DNA from: Pseudoluteimonas sp047602125
GTDB taxonomy: Bacteria > Pseudomonadota > Gammaproteobacteria > Xanthomonadales > Xanthomonadaceae
DNA: 64,000 bases
Assembly: GCA_047602125.1 (NCBI GenBank)
Contig: JASGIB010000001.1
Location: 2,046,001-2,110,000 of the forward strand
Direction: 5' to 3'
The translations under genes were made by a program, and so were the position numbers. The notes beneath the pieces were generated by a model. It was not told where the DNA came from. It did not search any database and worked only from the letters and a program-made list of their open reading frames with translations. Shown piece by piece: positions 41,802 through 50,762 of the stretch; positions within the stretch are counted from its first letter, which is position 1; every line of letters starts with the position of its first letter.

Positions 41802-42425
41802 ATGATCGTCTCCCGCGCGCACCGCTACGTCTTCGTGCCGATCCCCAAGACCGGCACCCATGCCGTGCGCCAGGCCCTGCGCGAACACATGGGGCCGGAC
41901 GACATCGAACAGGTCGGGCTGTTCGTCAACCGGAAGTTTCCGTGGCCGGAACTCGCCGCGCTCGGGCACGGGCATTTCAGCCTGCGCCAGGTCGCGCCCT
42001 TCCTCGGCCCGGACGCGATGCGCGATTACCTGAAGTTCGCCTTCGTGCGCAATCCGTTCGATCGCTTCGTGTCGTATTGCTCCTTCATGACCCGGCAAGG
42101 CGGCGATTTCGACCGCGACCCGCGCGGCACGATGCACCGCATCCTGTTCGAACTCCGCCCGCTGGAGCACGTGCATTTCCAACCGCAATACACGTTCCTC
42201 GTCGACGAGCGCGGCGAGCTGGCGACCGACTTCATCGGCCGGGTGGAAACCATGCAGGAATCCTACGACGCGTTGTGCGCGATGGTCGGCATCCCCAGCC
42301 GCGCCCTGGACAAGGTCAACGGTTCGCGCCGCGGCGATTACCGCCAGTATTACGATCCCGACCTGATCGATGGCGTGTCGCAGCTCTATGCGCGCGACCT
42401 GCAACTGTTCGGCTACCAGTTCTAA
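41802..42425 (+). CDS. sulfotransferase family protein (Sulfotransfer_2 type)
   Basis: A 207-residue enzyme. The PAPS-binding loop is PIPKTGTHAVRQALREH near the N-terminus; the 3'-phosphate region is FAFVRNPFDRFVSYCSF; LKFAFVRNP and QPQYTFLVDERGE are typical of the carbohydrate-sulfotransferase-like Sulfotransfer_2 group. It transfers sulfate from PAPS to a sugar or tyrosine-type hydroxyl. The next gene, 17 nt downstream, is a beta-hydroxylase-like protein, repeating the sulfotransferase/hydroxylase pairing seen near 30 kb. Confidence 0.88.
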   Translation: MIVSRAHRYVFVPIPKTGTHAVRQALREHMGPDDIEQVGLFVNRKFPWPELAALGHGHFSLRQVAPFLGPDAMRDYLKFAFVRNPFDRFVSYCSFMTRQGGDFDRDPRGTMHRILFELRPLEHVHFQPQYTFLVDERGELATDFIGRVETMQESYDALCAMVGIPSRALDKVNGSRRGDYRQYYDPDLIDGVSQLYARDLQLFGYQF

Positions 42426-42442
42426 CCCATTACGTCCTGACC

Positions 42443-43024
42443 ATGCACGCCAATCCCCGCAAGACCACGACCGTCCGCCACCTCGGCAACGTCGACATCT
42501 CGTCGATCCGCGACGCCGTCCTCGCGATCCCGGAATCGGTCTGGGACGCGGAGAACGCATCGAAGCCGAACAGGTACGAGGCGCTCGACCGCACCCGGCA
42601 CATCGTGTTCCGTTTCATCGACAGCCCGAAGGATTGGCGGAGTTCGCACGACCGGCCGGCATGGGCGGAATGGCGCGAGCGCCTGCTGCCGATCATGGAG
42701 CAGGCCACGCGGCCGTACGGATACGCGCGCGGCGCCTATCCGCGGGTGATGTTCGCGCGCATGGCGCCGGGCGGCATCATCCATCCGCACACAGATTCGA
42801 ACGCGGCGGCGCAGTGGCCGCACAAGATCCACGTGCCGATCCTGACCAACCCGAAGGTGTCCTTCCTGTCCGGCGGCAGCGTCCACCATTTCCCGGAAGG
42901 CGGGGCGGTGGAAGTCAACAACCTCGGCATCCATGCGGTGAACAACGATGGCGACAGCGACCGCATCCACCTGATTTTCGAGTACTACGACCTCGACCAG
43001 CCCGATCCGGATTGGGTGGGTTGA
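42443..43024 (+). CDS. aspartyl/asparaginyl beta-hydroxylase-like protein
   Basis: A 193-residue jelly-roll protein, much shorter than the 434-residue relative at 28963. Iron ligands are visible as H116-T-D118 in IIHPHTDSN and distal His164 in NNLGIHAVNN; KIHVPILTNPKVSFL and RIHLIFEYYDLD are the core strands. It is expected to use Fe(II) and 2-oxoglutarate. Spacing of 17 nt from the sulfotransferase stop suggests one transcript and a shared substrate. Confidence 0.85.
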   Translation: MHANPRKTTTVRHLGNVDISSIRDAVLAIPESVWDAENASKPNRYEALDRTRHIVFRFIDSPKDWRSSHDRPAWAEWRERLLPIMEQATRPYGYARGAYPRVMFARMAPGGIIHPHTDSNAAAQWPHKIHVPILTNPKVSFLSGGSVHHFPEGGAVEVNNLGIHAVNNDGDSDRIHLIFEYYDLDQPDPDWVG

Positions 43025-43067
43025 TGCGCGTATCCGCGTAGAGCGCCCGGCACGGGCGCGCCTGCGA

Positions 43068-43256
43068 TTACTTCGAACGCGCCCAGGCAAACGCCACGAT
43101 GGCGGCGCCAAGGCACATGCCGGTGCCGATGAGATGCACGAAATCCACCGCCCGGATGCTGGCGAGGCTCGGGCGGGCGAGCATGCTGCAAAGGCTCAGG
43201 AGGCCGAAGGCGGAGAGAACGAAGGCGACTCGAAACGATTCGCGGCGCGAGCTCAT
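43068..43256 (-). CDS. small two-helix membrane protein
   Basis: A 62-residue protein starting at ATG 43256 with GAGAGGTGATC upstream. Two hydrophobic helices (FRVAFVLSAFGLLSLCSML and LIGTGMCLGAAIVAFAW) are joined by a short basic loop, and the C-terminus is ARSK. No family is recognised. It lies at the downstream flank of the cassette at 43.3-43.7 kb but has the composition of the host chromosome and no attC of its own. Confidence 0.5.
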   Translation of the reverse strand: MSSRRESFRVAFVLSAFGLLSLCSMLARPSLASIRAVDFVHLIGTGMCLGAAIVAFAWARSK

Positions 43257-43311
43257 GGCTGATCACCTCTCAAGCGTAGTGGACGAGGAGTCGGAACGTT
43301 GCGTGGCGTCC

Positions 43312-43369
43312 GATGCCTGAATTAAACCGATCCGCGAAGCGGAATCGGCTTGAATGAATTATTACGCCC
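43312..43369 (-). other. attC-like recombination site of the 43 kb cassette
   Basis: On the minus strand the sequence runs GCGTAAT (R''-like), AATTCATTCAAGCCGA (L'' arm), CCGCTTCGCGG (extrahelical hairpin), CGGTTTAATTCAGGC (L' arm). The L''/hairpin/L' order and bases closely match classical 59-base elements such as the aadA attC. The outer boxes have decayed from RYYYAAC and GTTRRRY, so activity is doubtful. Confidence 0.7.
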
Positions 43370-43736
43370 AACTTGTAGATCTGATACGAGCAGCAAGATC
43401 TCGCATTACCTCGAAACCCGCCTCACTACAGTAGTGGCTATAACTTGTCGGCGGAAATTCGTCGGGAAGTGATGCGCATCTAGCACGAATCGCCTCCAAT
43501 TCTGGATTTGCGATGCTACCGCCGCAGACAAAATCATCCCAATCGTAAGGTCCGCCGGTGCCGCTGAGGAAAGCTTCAATGATGCTTGCCACTTCTGAAG
43601 GGGAACGCACGATCGGTTTGGAAAAAAGAAGCGCAAATGGTTTAGCGATTAGCGCAACGATTGTTAATAACGGCAATACCACCAAAGAAAATAAGATGGG
43701 ATGGCGGTTGCCCCAAAGTTGTCGATCCGTTTCCAT
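43362..43736 (-). CDS. cassette-borne membrane-anchored protein, unknown function
   Basis: A 124-residue protein starting METDRQLWGNRHP. One or two N-terminal hydrophobic helices (ILFSLVVLPLLTIVALIAKP, about 14-40) lead to a soluble part with three Cys (DFVCGG, ARCAS, YCSEAG) and PYDWDDFVCGGSIANPELEA, a pattern resembling small cassette proteins with a DWDDF motif. I do not recognise a function. The TAA stop lies within the attC R''-like box, as is usual for cassette genes. Confidence 0.7.
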   Translation of the reverse strand: METDRQLWGNRHPILFSLVVLPLLTIVALIAKPFALLFSKPIVRSPSEVASIIEAFLSGTGGPYDWDDFVCGGSIANPELEAIRARCASLPDEFPPTSYSHYCSEAGFEVMRDLAARIRSTSWA

Positions 43737-43832
43737 GAGGCCTAACCACAGATTTACCCCCGGAGCCGGGGTGACAGGCCTTATCGTGCGCGCCGTTCGT
43801 CGAGGCGGTCAAGGCGCTTTCGCGCCGGACTT

Positions 43833-45437
<1,605 letters not shown>

Positions 45438-45497
45438 GGTGGCGCCGCGCATGCGCGCGATTCGGATCGAGGGGATGCGCGAATTATACCCGCCGGC

Positions 45498-46436
45498 TCA
45501 GTGCGCCGAGACGTCGGTGAAGCGCAGGATGCCCCCGGGCCCGAACATCCGGAACGGGATCGAGACCAGGCGCATGTCGCGGTTGACCTGCACCGCGAAG
45601 TGCAGGTGCGGGCCGCTGGTGAAGCCGGTGTTGCCGGACAGGCCGATCTGCTGGCCCTTGGCCACGCGCTGGCCGACGCGCACCAGCACGCCGCCCTCGC
45701 GCAGGTGCGCGTACAGCGCCATGGTGCCGTCGTCGTGGACGATGCGCACGTAGTTGGCGCGGCCGCCGTATTTCTCCAGGTTCAGCCCGGCCTTGTCGAA
45801 GTCGCTTTCGACCTGCATCACCGTGCCGTCGCGCGCGGCGAACACCGGCGTGCCGATGGGCGCGGCGAAATCCACCGCGTAATGGTTCTGCTCGTCCTCG
45901 TGGCTCCACGCGCCGCCGAAACCCTGCGCGACCCGCACGCCGTCGCCGCCCAGCGGATAGGCGTATTCGAAATCCACCGGCCGTGCGTTCGGGCTGCCGG
46001 GCACCGCGTCCAGGCGCAGTTCGAAATCGCCGGGCGCCGCCGAATCCGCCGCGCCGATGCGCGCGACCAGCGCGCTGCCGCGCGGATCGACCGTCGCGCG
46101 CGCGGGCAGGGCGGGCACGCCGACCACGTTGTTGCCGCGGGTGAACGACAAGCGCACTTGCACCGGGCCGGCGAGGCGGTTGTCGGCCCAGGCGAGGTAG
46201 TCGTTGCCGTCGTGTTCGAGCCGCAACGCGACCATCGCGCCGGGTTCGGCTTGCACCGGGATCACCTTCACCCGCGCATTGCCGCCGACGACCGCGTTCG
46301 CCGCCGGTGCGCTGTCGCCGTAATGCACCACGCCCTGGCGATCCACCCAGCGGTAGACCTTGGCCGCGCGCGCTGCCGGCAACACGGCGATGGCGAGCGC
46401 CGCGAACAGCAGCCAGGCGCGGGCGGCGCGGGTCAC
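45498..46436 (-). CDS. secreted M23-family peptidase with N-terminal DUF4124 domain
   Basis: A 312-residue protein. GTG 46436 overlaps the upstream gene's TGA and opens a signal peptide (AWLLFAALAIAVLPAARA). A DUF4124 segment follows (KVYRWVDRQGVVHYGDSAP), then a beta-rich spacer and a C-terminal LytM/M23 domain with zinc ligands in HYAVDFAAPIGTPV, GHL-type YAHLREGG and GPHLHFAVQVN. It cleaves peptidoglycan cross-bridges or acts in cell-wall remodelling in the periplasm. Translationally coupled to the beta-propeller lipoprotein. Confidence 0.92.
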   Translation of the reverse strand: MTRAARAWLLFAALAIAVLPAARAAKVYRWVDRQGVVHYGDSAPAANAVVGGNARVKVIPVQAEPGAMVALRLEHDGNDYLAWADNRLAGPVQVRLSFTRGNNVVGVPALPARATVDPRGSALVARIGAADSAAPGDFELRLDAVPGSPNARPVDFEYAYPLGGDGVRVAQGFGGAWSHEDEQNHYAVDFAAPIGTPVFAARDGTVMQVESDFDKAGLNLEKYGGRANYVRIVHDDGTMALYAHLREGGVLVRVGQRVAKGQQIGLSGNTGFTSGPHLHFAVQVNRDMRLVSIPFRMFGPGGILRFTDVSAH

Positions 46437-47536
46437 GGTTGCAGGCAGGTGGGCGCGATGTGCAGCGCGCGCGCGACCTCGCGCAGATCGAACGCCGCCA
46501 GCGCCTTGTCGTCGTGCACCGCATACAGCACGCCGCCGGGAAAGCGCCTGGTCGGGCCGTGCAGCGCGACGCCGTCGGTGTGCGAGGTGACCTTGCCGGT
46601 GAAACTGCCGACCGGCTTCAGCGTGGTCCGGTCGAACAGGTGGAAGATCGTCAGCGGCGCGAGCTGGTCCACCGCGATCCAGTAGCCGCTGCCGTCGGGA
46701 CAGGTCCACAACGCCACGCCCTCGGCCTGCGCGCCGAAGCTGTCCTGCGGCAGGCTGCGGCCGGTGAACTCGCCGCCGAAGCTGTATTCGCGCAGCGTCG
46801 ACAGGTGGCGCGTGTCCTCGTCGGCGACCAGCATGCGGTCGTTGCGCGGATCGCCGGCGATGGATTCGACCATGCGCAGCGCGTATTCCTCGCGCGTGTC
46901 GCCGAACGATCCGCCGTAGTGCGCCATCAGCCGGCCATCCTGGTCGAACTGCACGCGGTAGCGGCGCACGCGCTGGTCGAGTTCCGGATACGGCGGCACC
47001 ACGTCGTAGCGCTTGCCGTACATGAAGCTGTCGGTGACGTAGACCTCGAGTTCGCCCGGTTCGGTCTCGTTGATCCACAGGCCGTAGGGGCTGCGCAATT
47101 CGCCTTCGCCGAACATGCCGACCGGCTTGAAACCGGGCAGCGACAGCACCTGCACGCGGTGGTTGTCGCGTTCGACCACGAACAACATGTCGCCGGCGAT
47201 CGCTATTCCGTTCGGGCGCAGGAACTGGCCGGGCGCTTGGCCTTCCCCGCCGACTTCGCGCAGGCGTTCGCCGCTGTCGCCGTCGTACACATCGAGGCGA
47301 TGGGTGGACTTGCCGGTGACGATCGCGAGCGTGCGGCCGTCGGGCGCGGTCCATGCCGCCACCGAATCGAGTTCCTCGGCCGGCGTTTCCGCGGAAACGA
47401 AGCTTTCGGGCACGACCAGCACCTTCGGCGCGGCGGTGGCAGGGGCGGGGTCGGGTACGGCGGAAGCCGCGGGTTGGCTGGCGCAGGCGGCCAGCAGCAG
47501 CGCCAGCAAGGCGGCGGAAGCGGGGGAAATTCGCAT
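46433..47536 (-). CDS. beta-propeller lipoprotein, phytase-like
   Basis: A 367-residue protein. ATG 47536 opens a lipoprotein signal with lipobox LAAC (ALLALLLAACASQ); the open frame extends upstream into the riboswitch region and is ignored there. The rest is a propeller with repeats such as FLRPNGIAIAGDMLFVVERD, VQVLSLPGFKPVGMF and SPYGLWIN, similar to 3-phytase/NHL-like domains. Phytases of this type hydrolyse phytate, but the Ca-binding and phosphate residues cannot be confirmed by eye, so a non-enzymatic propeller is equally possible. It is divergent from the metB unit. Confidence 0.75.
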   Translation of the reverse strand: MRISPASAALLALLLAACASQPAASAVPDPAPATAAPKVLVVPESFVSAETPAEELDSVAAWTAPDGRTLAIVTGKSTHRLDVYDGDSGERLREVGGEGQAPGQFLRPNGIAIAGDMLFVVERDNHRVQVLSLPGFKPVGMFGEGELRSPYGLWINETEPGELEVYVTDSFMYGKRYDVVPPYPELDQRVRRYRVQFDQDGRLMAHYGGSFGDTREEYALRMVESIAGDPRNDRMLVADEDTRHLSTLREYSFGGEFTGRSLPQDSFGAQAEGVALWTCPDGSGYWIAVDQLAPLTIFHLFDRTTLKPVGSFTGKVTSHTDGVALHGPTRRFPGGVLYAVHDDKALAAFDLREVARALHIAPTCLQP

Positions 47537-47845
47537 CGGCGAAGTATGCGGAACCGGTGCCGGGGCGTGAAGAGAAAAATTCATCGCTTCATGCGGATGA
47601 AGGGATTGACAAACTCGGAAACCTTGGTGAAGCTGGCCGCATCCATCCAGACCGGCTGAGGGACAGGCCCTAAGACGCCGGGGCAACCACGCCGACTTCC
47701 CGACCTAGGGGAAGCCGGCGAAAGGTGCCAACTCCTGCGGAGGCCTGGGCCCCCGGCAGATGGTCGTGTTCGCGCTGTTGCGCAGCGAACGCGTCGACTG
47801 CGCTCCACGGGAGATGGATGGCCCTCGCCCATGCCCGGAGCCGCC
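47537..47845. promoter_or_regulatory. divergent intergenic region carrying the met leader
   Basis: 309 nt between the propeller lipoprotein (minus) and metB (plus). TTCATCGCTTCATGCGG near 47580 probably lies in the promoter zone. The plus-strand half is the SAM riboswitch and an expression-platform hairpin GTTCGCGCTG...CAGCGAAC at 47768-47790. That hairpin has no T-run, so control may be translational. No further gene is seen. Confidence 0.5.
47642..47763 (+). promoter_or_regulatory. SAM-I (S-box) riboswitch upstream of metB-hom
   Basis: The S-box core is clear: GAGGGACAGGCCC (47658-47670), then CCGGGGCAACC (47678-47688), a stem region GCCGACTTCCC...GGGGAAGCCGGC, and GGTGCCAACTCCTGCGG (47724-47740). 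P1 can pair CCATC (47642-47646) with GATGG (47759-47763). These match the SAM-I consensus (GAGGGACUGGCCC, CCCGGCAACC, GGUGCUAAUUCC). S-adenosylmethionine binding should shut off the methionine-branch genes immediately downstream. Confidence 0.88.
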
Positions 47846-49051
47846 ATGTCCTTCGATCCGCCCGCTTCCCGCCAGCGCCACGCCACCCGCGCCGTGCGCG
47901 CCGCCATCGACCGCGATCCCGCCTTCGGCGCGGTCGTGCCGCCGCTGGTGCTGTCGTCGAACTTCAGCTTCGCCGGTTTCAACCGGAAGCGCGCCTACGA
48001 CTACACCCGCAGCGGCAATCCCACCCGCGACCTGCTCGGCGAAGCGCTGGCCGAACTCGAAGGCGGCGCCGGCGGCGTCGTCACCGCGACCGGCATGGCC
48101 GCGGTCGCGCTGGTGCTGCACGCCTTGCTGCGGCCGGGCGACACCCTCGTCGCCGCGCACGACGGCTATGGCGGCAGCTGGCGTTTGTTCGACGCACTCG
48201 CGCGCAAGGGCGGTTTCGAACTGCAGCTGGCCGACCTCACCGATCCACGCGCGCTGGCCGCGGCGCTGGCACGGAAACCCGCGGTGGTGTGGATCGAAAC
48301 GCCATCGAACCCGCTGCTGCGCATCACCGACCTGCGCTTCGTCGTCGACGCCGCGCACAAGGCCGGCGCGCTGACGGTGGTCGACAACACCTTTCTTTCG
48401 CCGGCGCTGCAGACGCCGATCGCATTCGGCGCCGACGTGGTCGTGCACTCGACGACGAAATACATCAACGGCCACAGCGACGTGGTCGGCGGCGCGGTGG
48501 TCGCACGCGACGCCGCGGTGCACGAAACGCTCGCGTGGTGGGCGAATGCGCTCGGCCTCACCGGCGCGCCGTTCGACAGCTACCTCGCGCTGCGCGGCCT
48601 GCGCACGCTGGACGCGCGCCTGCGCGTGCACCAGGAAAACGCGGTCGCGATCGCGGAATCGCTCGCCGCGCATCCGGCGGTGGCGAAGGTGCATTTCCCC
48701 GGCCTCGCTTCGCATCCCGGCCACGCATTGGCCGCGCGCCAGCAATGCGGATTCGGCGCGATGCTCTCGTTCGAACTCGCCGACGAGGATGCAGTGCGCG
48801 CGTTCCTCGACGGCCTCGAATGCTTCACCCTCGCCGAATCGCTGGGCGGCGTCGAAAGCCTGGTCGCGCATCCGGCGACGATGACCCATGCGGCGATGTC
48901 GCCCGAGGTGCGCGCTGCCGCCGGCATCGGCGACGGATTGTTGCGGCTGTCGGTGGGCATCGAGCACGTCGACGACCTGCGCGCCGACCTGCTGGCGGGG
49001 CTGGAACGCGCCGCGCGGACCGGCGATGCGTTCGCGAAGGTGGCGACGTGA
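47846..49051 (+). CDS. metB: cystathionine gamma-synthase / O-acylhomoserine sulfhydrylase-type PLP enzyme
   Basis: A 401-residue Cys/Met-metabolism PLP enzyme. ATG 47846 (MSFDPPASRQ) has GGAG upstream. The PLP lysine is K205 in VVHSTTKYINGHSDVVGG; other hallmarks are YDYTRSGNPTRDLLGEALAE, ATGMAAVALVLHALL, WIETPSNPLLRITDL and ESLGGVESLVAHPATMTHA. It joins an activated homoserine ester with cysteine or sulfide toward methionine. Sequence alone does not separate MetB from MetZ. It is under the SAM riboswitch and its TGA overlaps the hom GTG, forming a methionine-branch operon. Confidence 0.93.
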   Translation: MSFDPPASRQRHATRAVRAAIDRDPAFGAVVPPLVLSSNFSFAGFNRKRAYDYTRSGNPTRDLLGEALAELEGGAGGVVTATGMAAVALVLHALLRPGDTLVAAHDGYGGSWRLFDALARKGGFELQLADLTDPRALAAALARKPAVVWIETPSNPLLRITDLRFVVDAAHKAGALTVVDNTFLSPALQTPIAFGADVVVHSTTKYINGHSDVVGGAVVARDAAVHETLAWWANALGLTGAPFDSYLALRGLRTLDARLRVHQENAVAIAESLAAHPAVAKVHFPGLASHPGHALAARQQCGFGAMLSFELADEDAVRAFLDGLECFTLAESLGGVESLVAHPATMTHAAMSPEVRAAAGIGDGLLRLSVGIEHVDDLRADLLAGLERAARTGDAFAKVAT

Positions 49052-50166
49052 GCGCGCTGCTCGCCGAACGGCGCGCCGACATCGCCCCGGCCTCGGCTTC
49101 ATTCGACGCGATCCGCGCCGAACACCCGGCGCAGATCGCCTTGCTCGGCACCGGCACCGTCGGCAGCGCGGTGCTGGCGCGACTGCAGCGCTGGCAAGGC
49201 ACCGCGTTCGGGCGGCGCCTGCAGCTGGTGCACGTCGCCAACAGCCGGCGCGCGGTCAGCGACAAGCGCGGCGTCGCCTTGCGCGCGCCGGCAACGGGCA
49301 TCGGCATCGCCGCCTCGCTGGATGCGGTGGCGAACGCATTCCGTTCCCGCGGTGCGCGCATCGTCATCGACGCGACTGCCAGCGACGCGGTCGCGGCGCA
49401 GCATGCGCAATGGCTCGCGCGCGGAATCCATGTCGTCACCGCATGCAAGCTGGGGCAGGGCACCGGACTCGCGCGCTGGCGCGACATCCGCCAGGCCTGC
49501 GCGCGCAGCGATGCGCACTACGGCGATTCCGCCACCGTCGGCGCGGGCCTGCCGCTGCTGCGCACGCTGCGCGAACTGCAGGCCGGCGGCGACCGCATCC
49601 ATGCCGTCGCCGGCGTGCTCTCGGGTTCGCTGGGGTGGCTGTGCGATCGCTACGACGGCATGCGTCCGTTCTCCGGTTTCGTGCGCGAGGCCCGCGACGC
49701 CGGCTACACCGAACCCGATCCGCGCGAGGACCTGTCCGGCGAGGACGTGCGGCGCAAGCTGCTGATCCTCGCGCGCAGCGCCGGCGTGGAACTCGAAAGC
49801 CATGCGGTCGACGTCGAATCGCTGGTGCCGCCCGAACTCGCTGCCCTCGCGCGCGACGGCGTCGACGCGGCGCTCGAGTCGCTCGACGCGCCATTGCGCG
49901 AACGCTTCGCCCGCGCCTACAAGGATGGAAGGAAATTGCGCTACGTCGCTCGGCTCGGCGAAGACGGCAGTGCGCGGGTCGGGCTGGAAGCGCTGGCCGC
50001 CGACGACGTGCTGCTCGGTGGCAGCGGCAGCGACAACCGCGTCGCGATCTGGTCGGACCGCTATCGCCGCCAGCCGCTACTGATCCAGGGCCCCGGCGCG
50101 GGCGCGGCGGTCACCGCCGCCGCGTTGCTCGACGACGTGCTGCGGATCGCGGCGACGCAGGCATGA
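49048..50166 (+). CDS. hom: homoserine dehydrogenase
   Basis: A 372-residue monofunctional enzyme reducing aspartate semialdehyde to homoserine, the precursor of methionine and threonine. It starts at GTG 49048 within the metB stop. The NAD(P)-binding motif is IALLGTGTVGSAVLARLQ; the catalytic lysine lies in HVVTACKLGQGTGL; substrate-site motifs are VAGVLSGSLGWLCD and EDLSGEDVRRKLLILARSAG. No aspartokinase or C-terminal ACT domain is attached. Gene order riboswitch-metB-hom places homoserine supply directly under SAM control. Confidence 0.93.
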   Translation: MSALLAERRADIAPASASFDAIRAEHPAQIALLGTGTVGSAVLARLQRWQGTAFGRRLQLVHVANSRRAVSDKRGVALRAPATGIGIAASLDAVANAFRSRGARIVIDATASDAVAAQHAQWLARGIHVVTACKLGQGTGLARWRDIRQACARSDAHYGDSATVGAGLPLLRTLRELQAGGDRIHAVAGVLSGSLGWLCDRYDGMRPFSGFVREARDAGYTEPDPREDLSGEDVRRKLLILARSAGVELESHAVDVESLVPPELAALARDGVDAALESLDAPLRERFARAYKDGRKLRYVARLGEDGSARVGLEALAADDVLLGGSGSDNRVAIWSDRYRRQPLLIQGPGAGAAVTAAALLDDVLRIAATQA

Positions 50167-50363
50167 GCGGGAGCATCGAAAACGACGCGCGATTCCTCGC
50201 CGGGCTGGATCCGGAACAACGACGGTATTTCCTCGCTCGGGAATCGGCGAAGCGGGATCTGTTGCAGGCGGCGCTGCGCGATCTCGCGCGCGGAATCGGT
50301 GTCGTCAGCGCACTCAATGGCGAAGCCCAGTCCCTGTTGCTGGATTGGGCGTCAAAAGGCTGA
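50163..50363 (+). CDS. small hypothetical protein coupled to hom
   Basis: A 66-residue protein whose ATG 50163 overlaps the hom stop (ATGA). Mostly helical and charged, for example FLAGLDPEQRRYFLARESAK and LQAALRDLARGIGVVSAL; no signal peptide, Cys or metal motif. I do not recognise it. The tight coupling to hom argues that it is translated; its role is open. Confidence 0.55.
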   Translation: MSGSIENDARFLAGLDPEQRRYFLARESAKRDLLQAALRDLARGIGVVSALNGEAQSLLLDWASKG

Positions 50364-50378
50364 AGCCTCGTGTCATCC

Positions 50379-50762
50379 ATGTCCGAATTCGCATCCGCGA
50401 TCGCATGCGTGCTCGAGCGCAAGACCCAGACGGGATTCTGCCAGCAGACGGTAATGGCTTACGGCATTCACGTGCGCCACACCTTCGCCTGGACGGTCGG
50501 CATGGGCTGTTACCAGCGCATGGGGCACTACGCGCGGCGGTTCGGGCCCTTGCCGGAATGGGTGACGCTCGAGCATCCATCCCATCGGATGCAGTTGTGC
50601 AGGCTTGCGATGGAAAGAAATCGTCCGCTCCCCGTACATCTCCCGCTGGGAAGAAGGGAGTTCTGGTACGCGCAGGCGGCGTATTGGCGCGCGCGCGGCC
50701 TCGGCACCATCGGCTCGCTGCACGGGGAAGCCGTGTCGCTCGTGCTCGTCGACGGCGACTAG
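50379..50762 (+). CDS. hypothetical protein, 127 residues
   Basis: Starts at ATG 50379 (MSEFASAIACVLE; GTG 50370 is also possible), 15 nt after the small coupled ORF. It contains many aromatic and His residues (YGIHVRHTFAWTVGMGCYQR, EFWYAQAAYWRARGLG) and no membrane segment. I do not recognise a family. It converges on, and overlaps by 4 nt, the GGDEF/EAL gene. Codon composition is host-like, supporting a real gene, but the evidence is limited. Confidence 0.5.
   Translation: MSEFASAIACVLERKTQTGFCQQTVMAYGIHVRHTFAWTVGMGCYQRMGHYARRFGPLPEWVTLEHPSHRMQLCRLAMERNRPLPVHLPLGRREFWYAQAAYWRARGLGTIGSLHGEAVSLVLVDGD

Larger units (their letters stand above)
43312..43746 (-). mobile_element. solitary integron-type gene cassette (43.3 kb)
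   Basis: Left border GTTAGGC (43746-43740, minus strand) stands 3 nt before the cassette gene's ATG. The right border is the attC-like element whose R'' box overlaps the gene's TAA stop. The flank after the attC does not continue TTRRRY, as expected if the cassette was inserted at a secondary site rather than in an array. Its DNA is clearly AT-richer than both neighbours. Confidence 0.65.
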
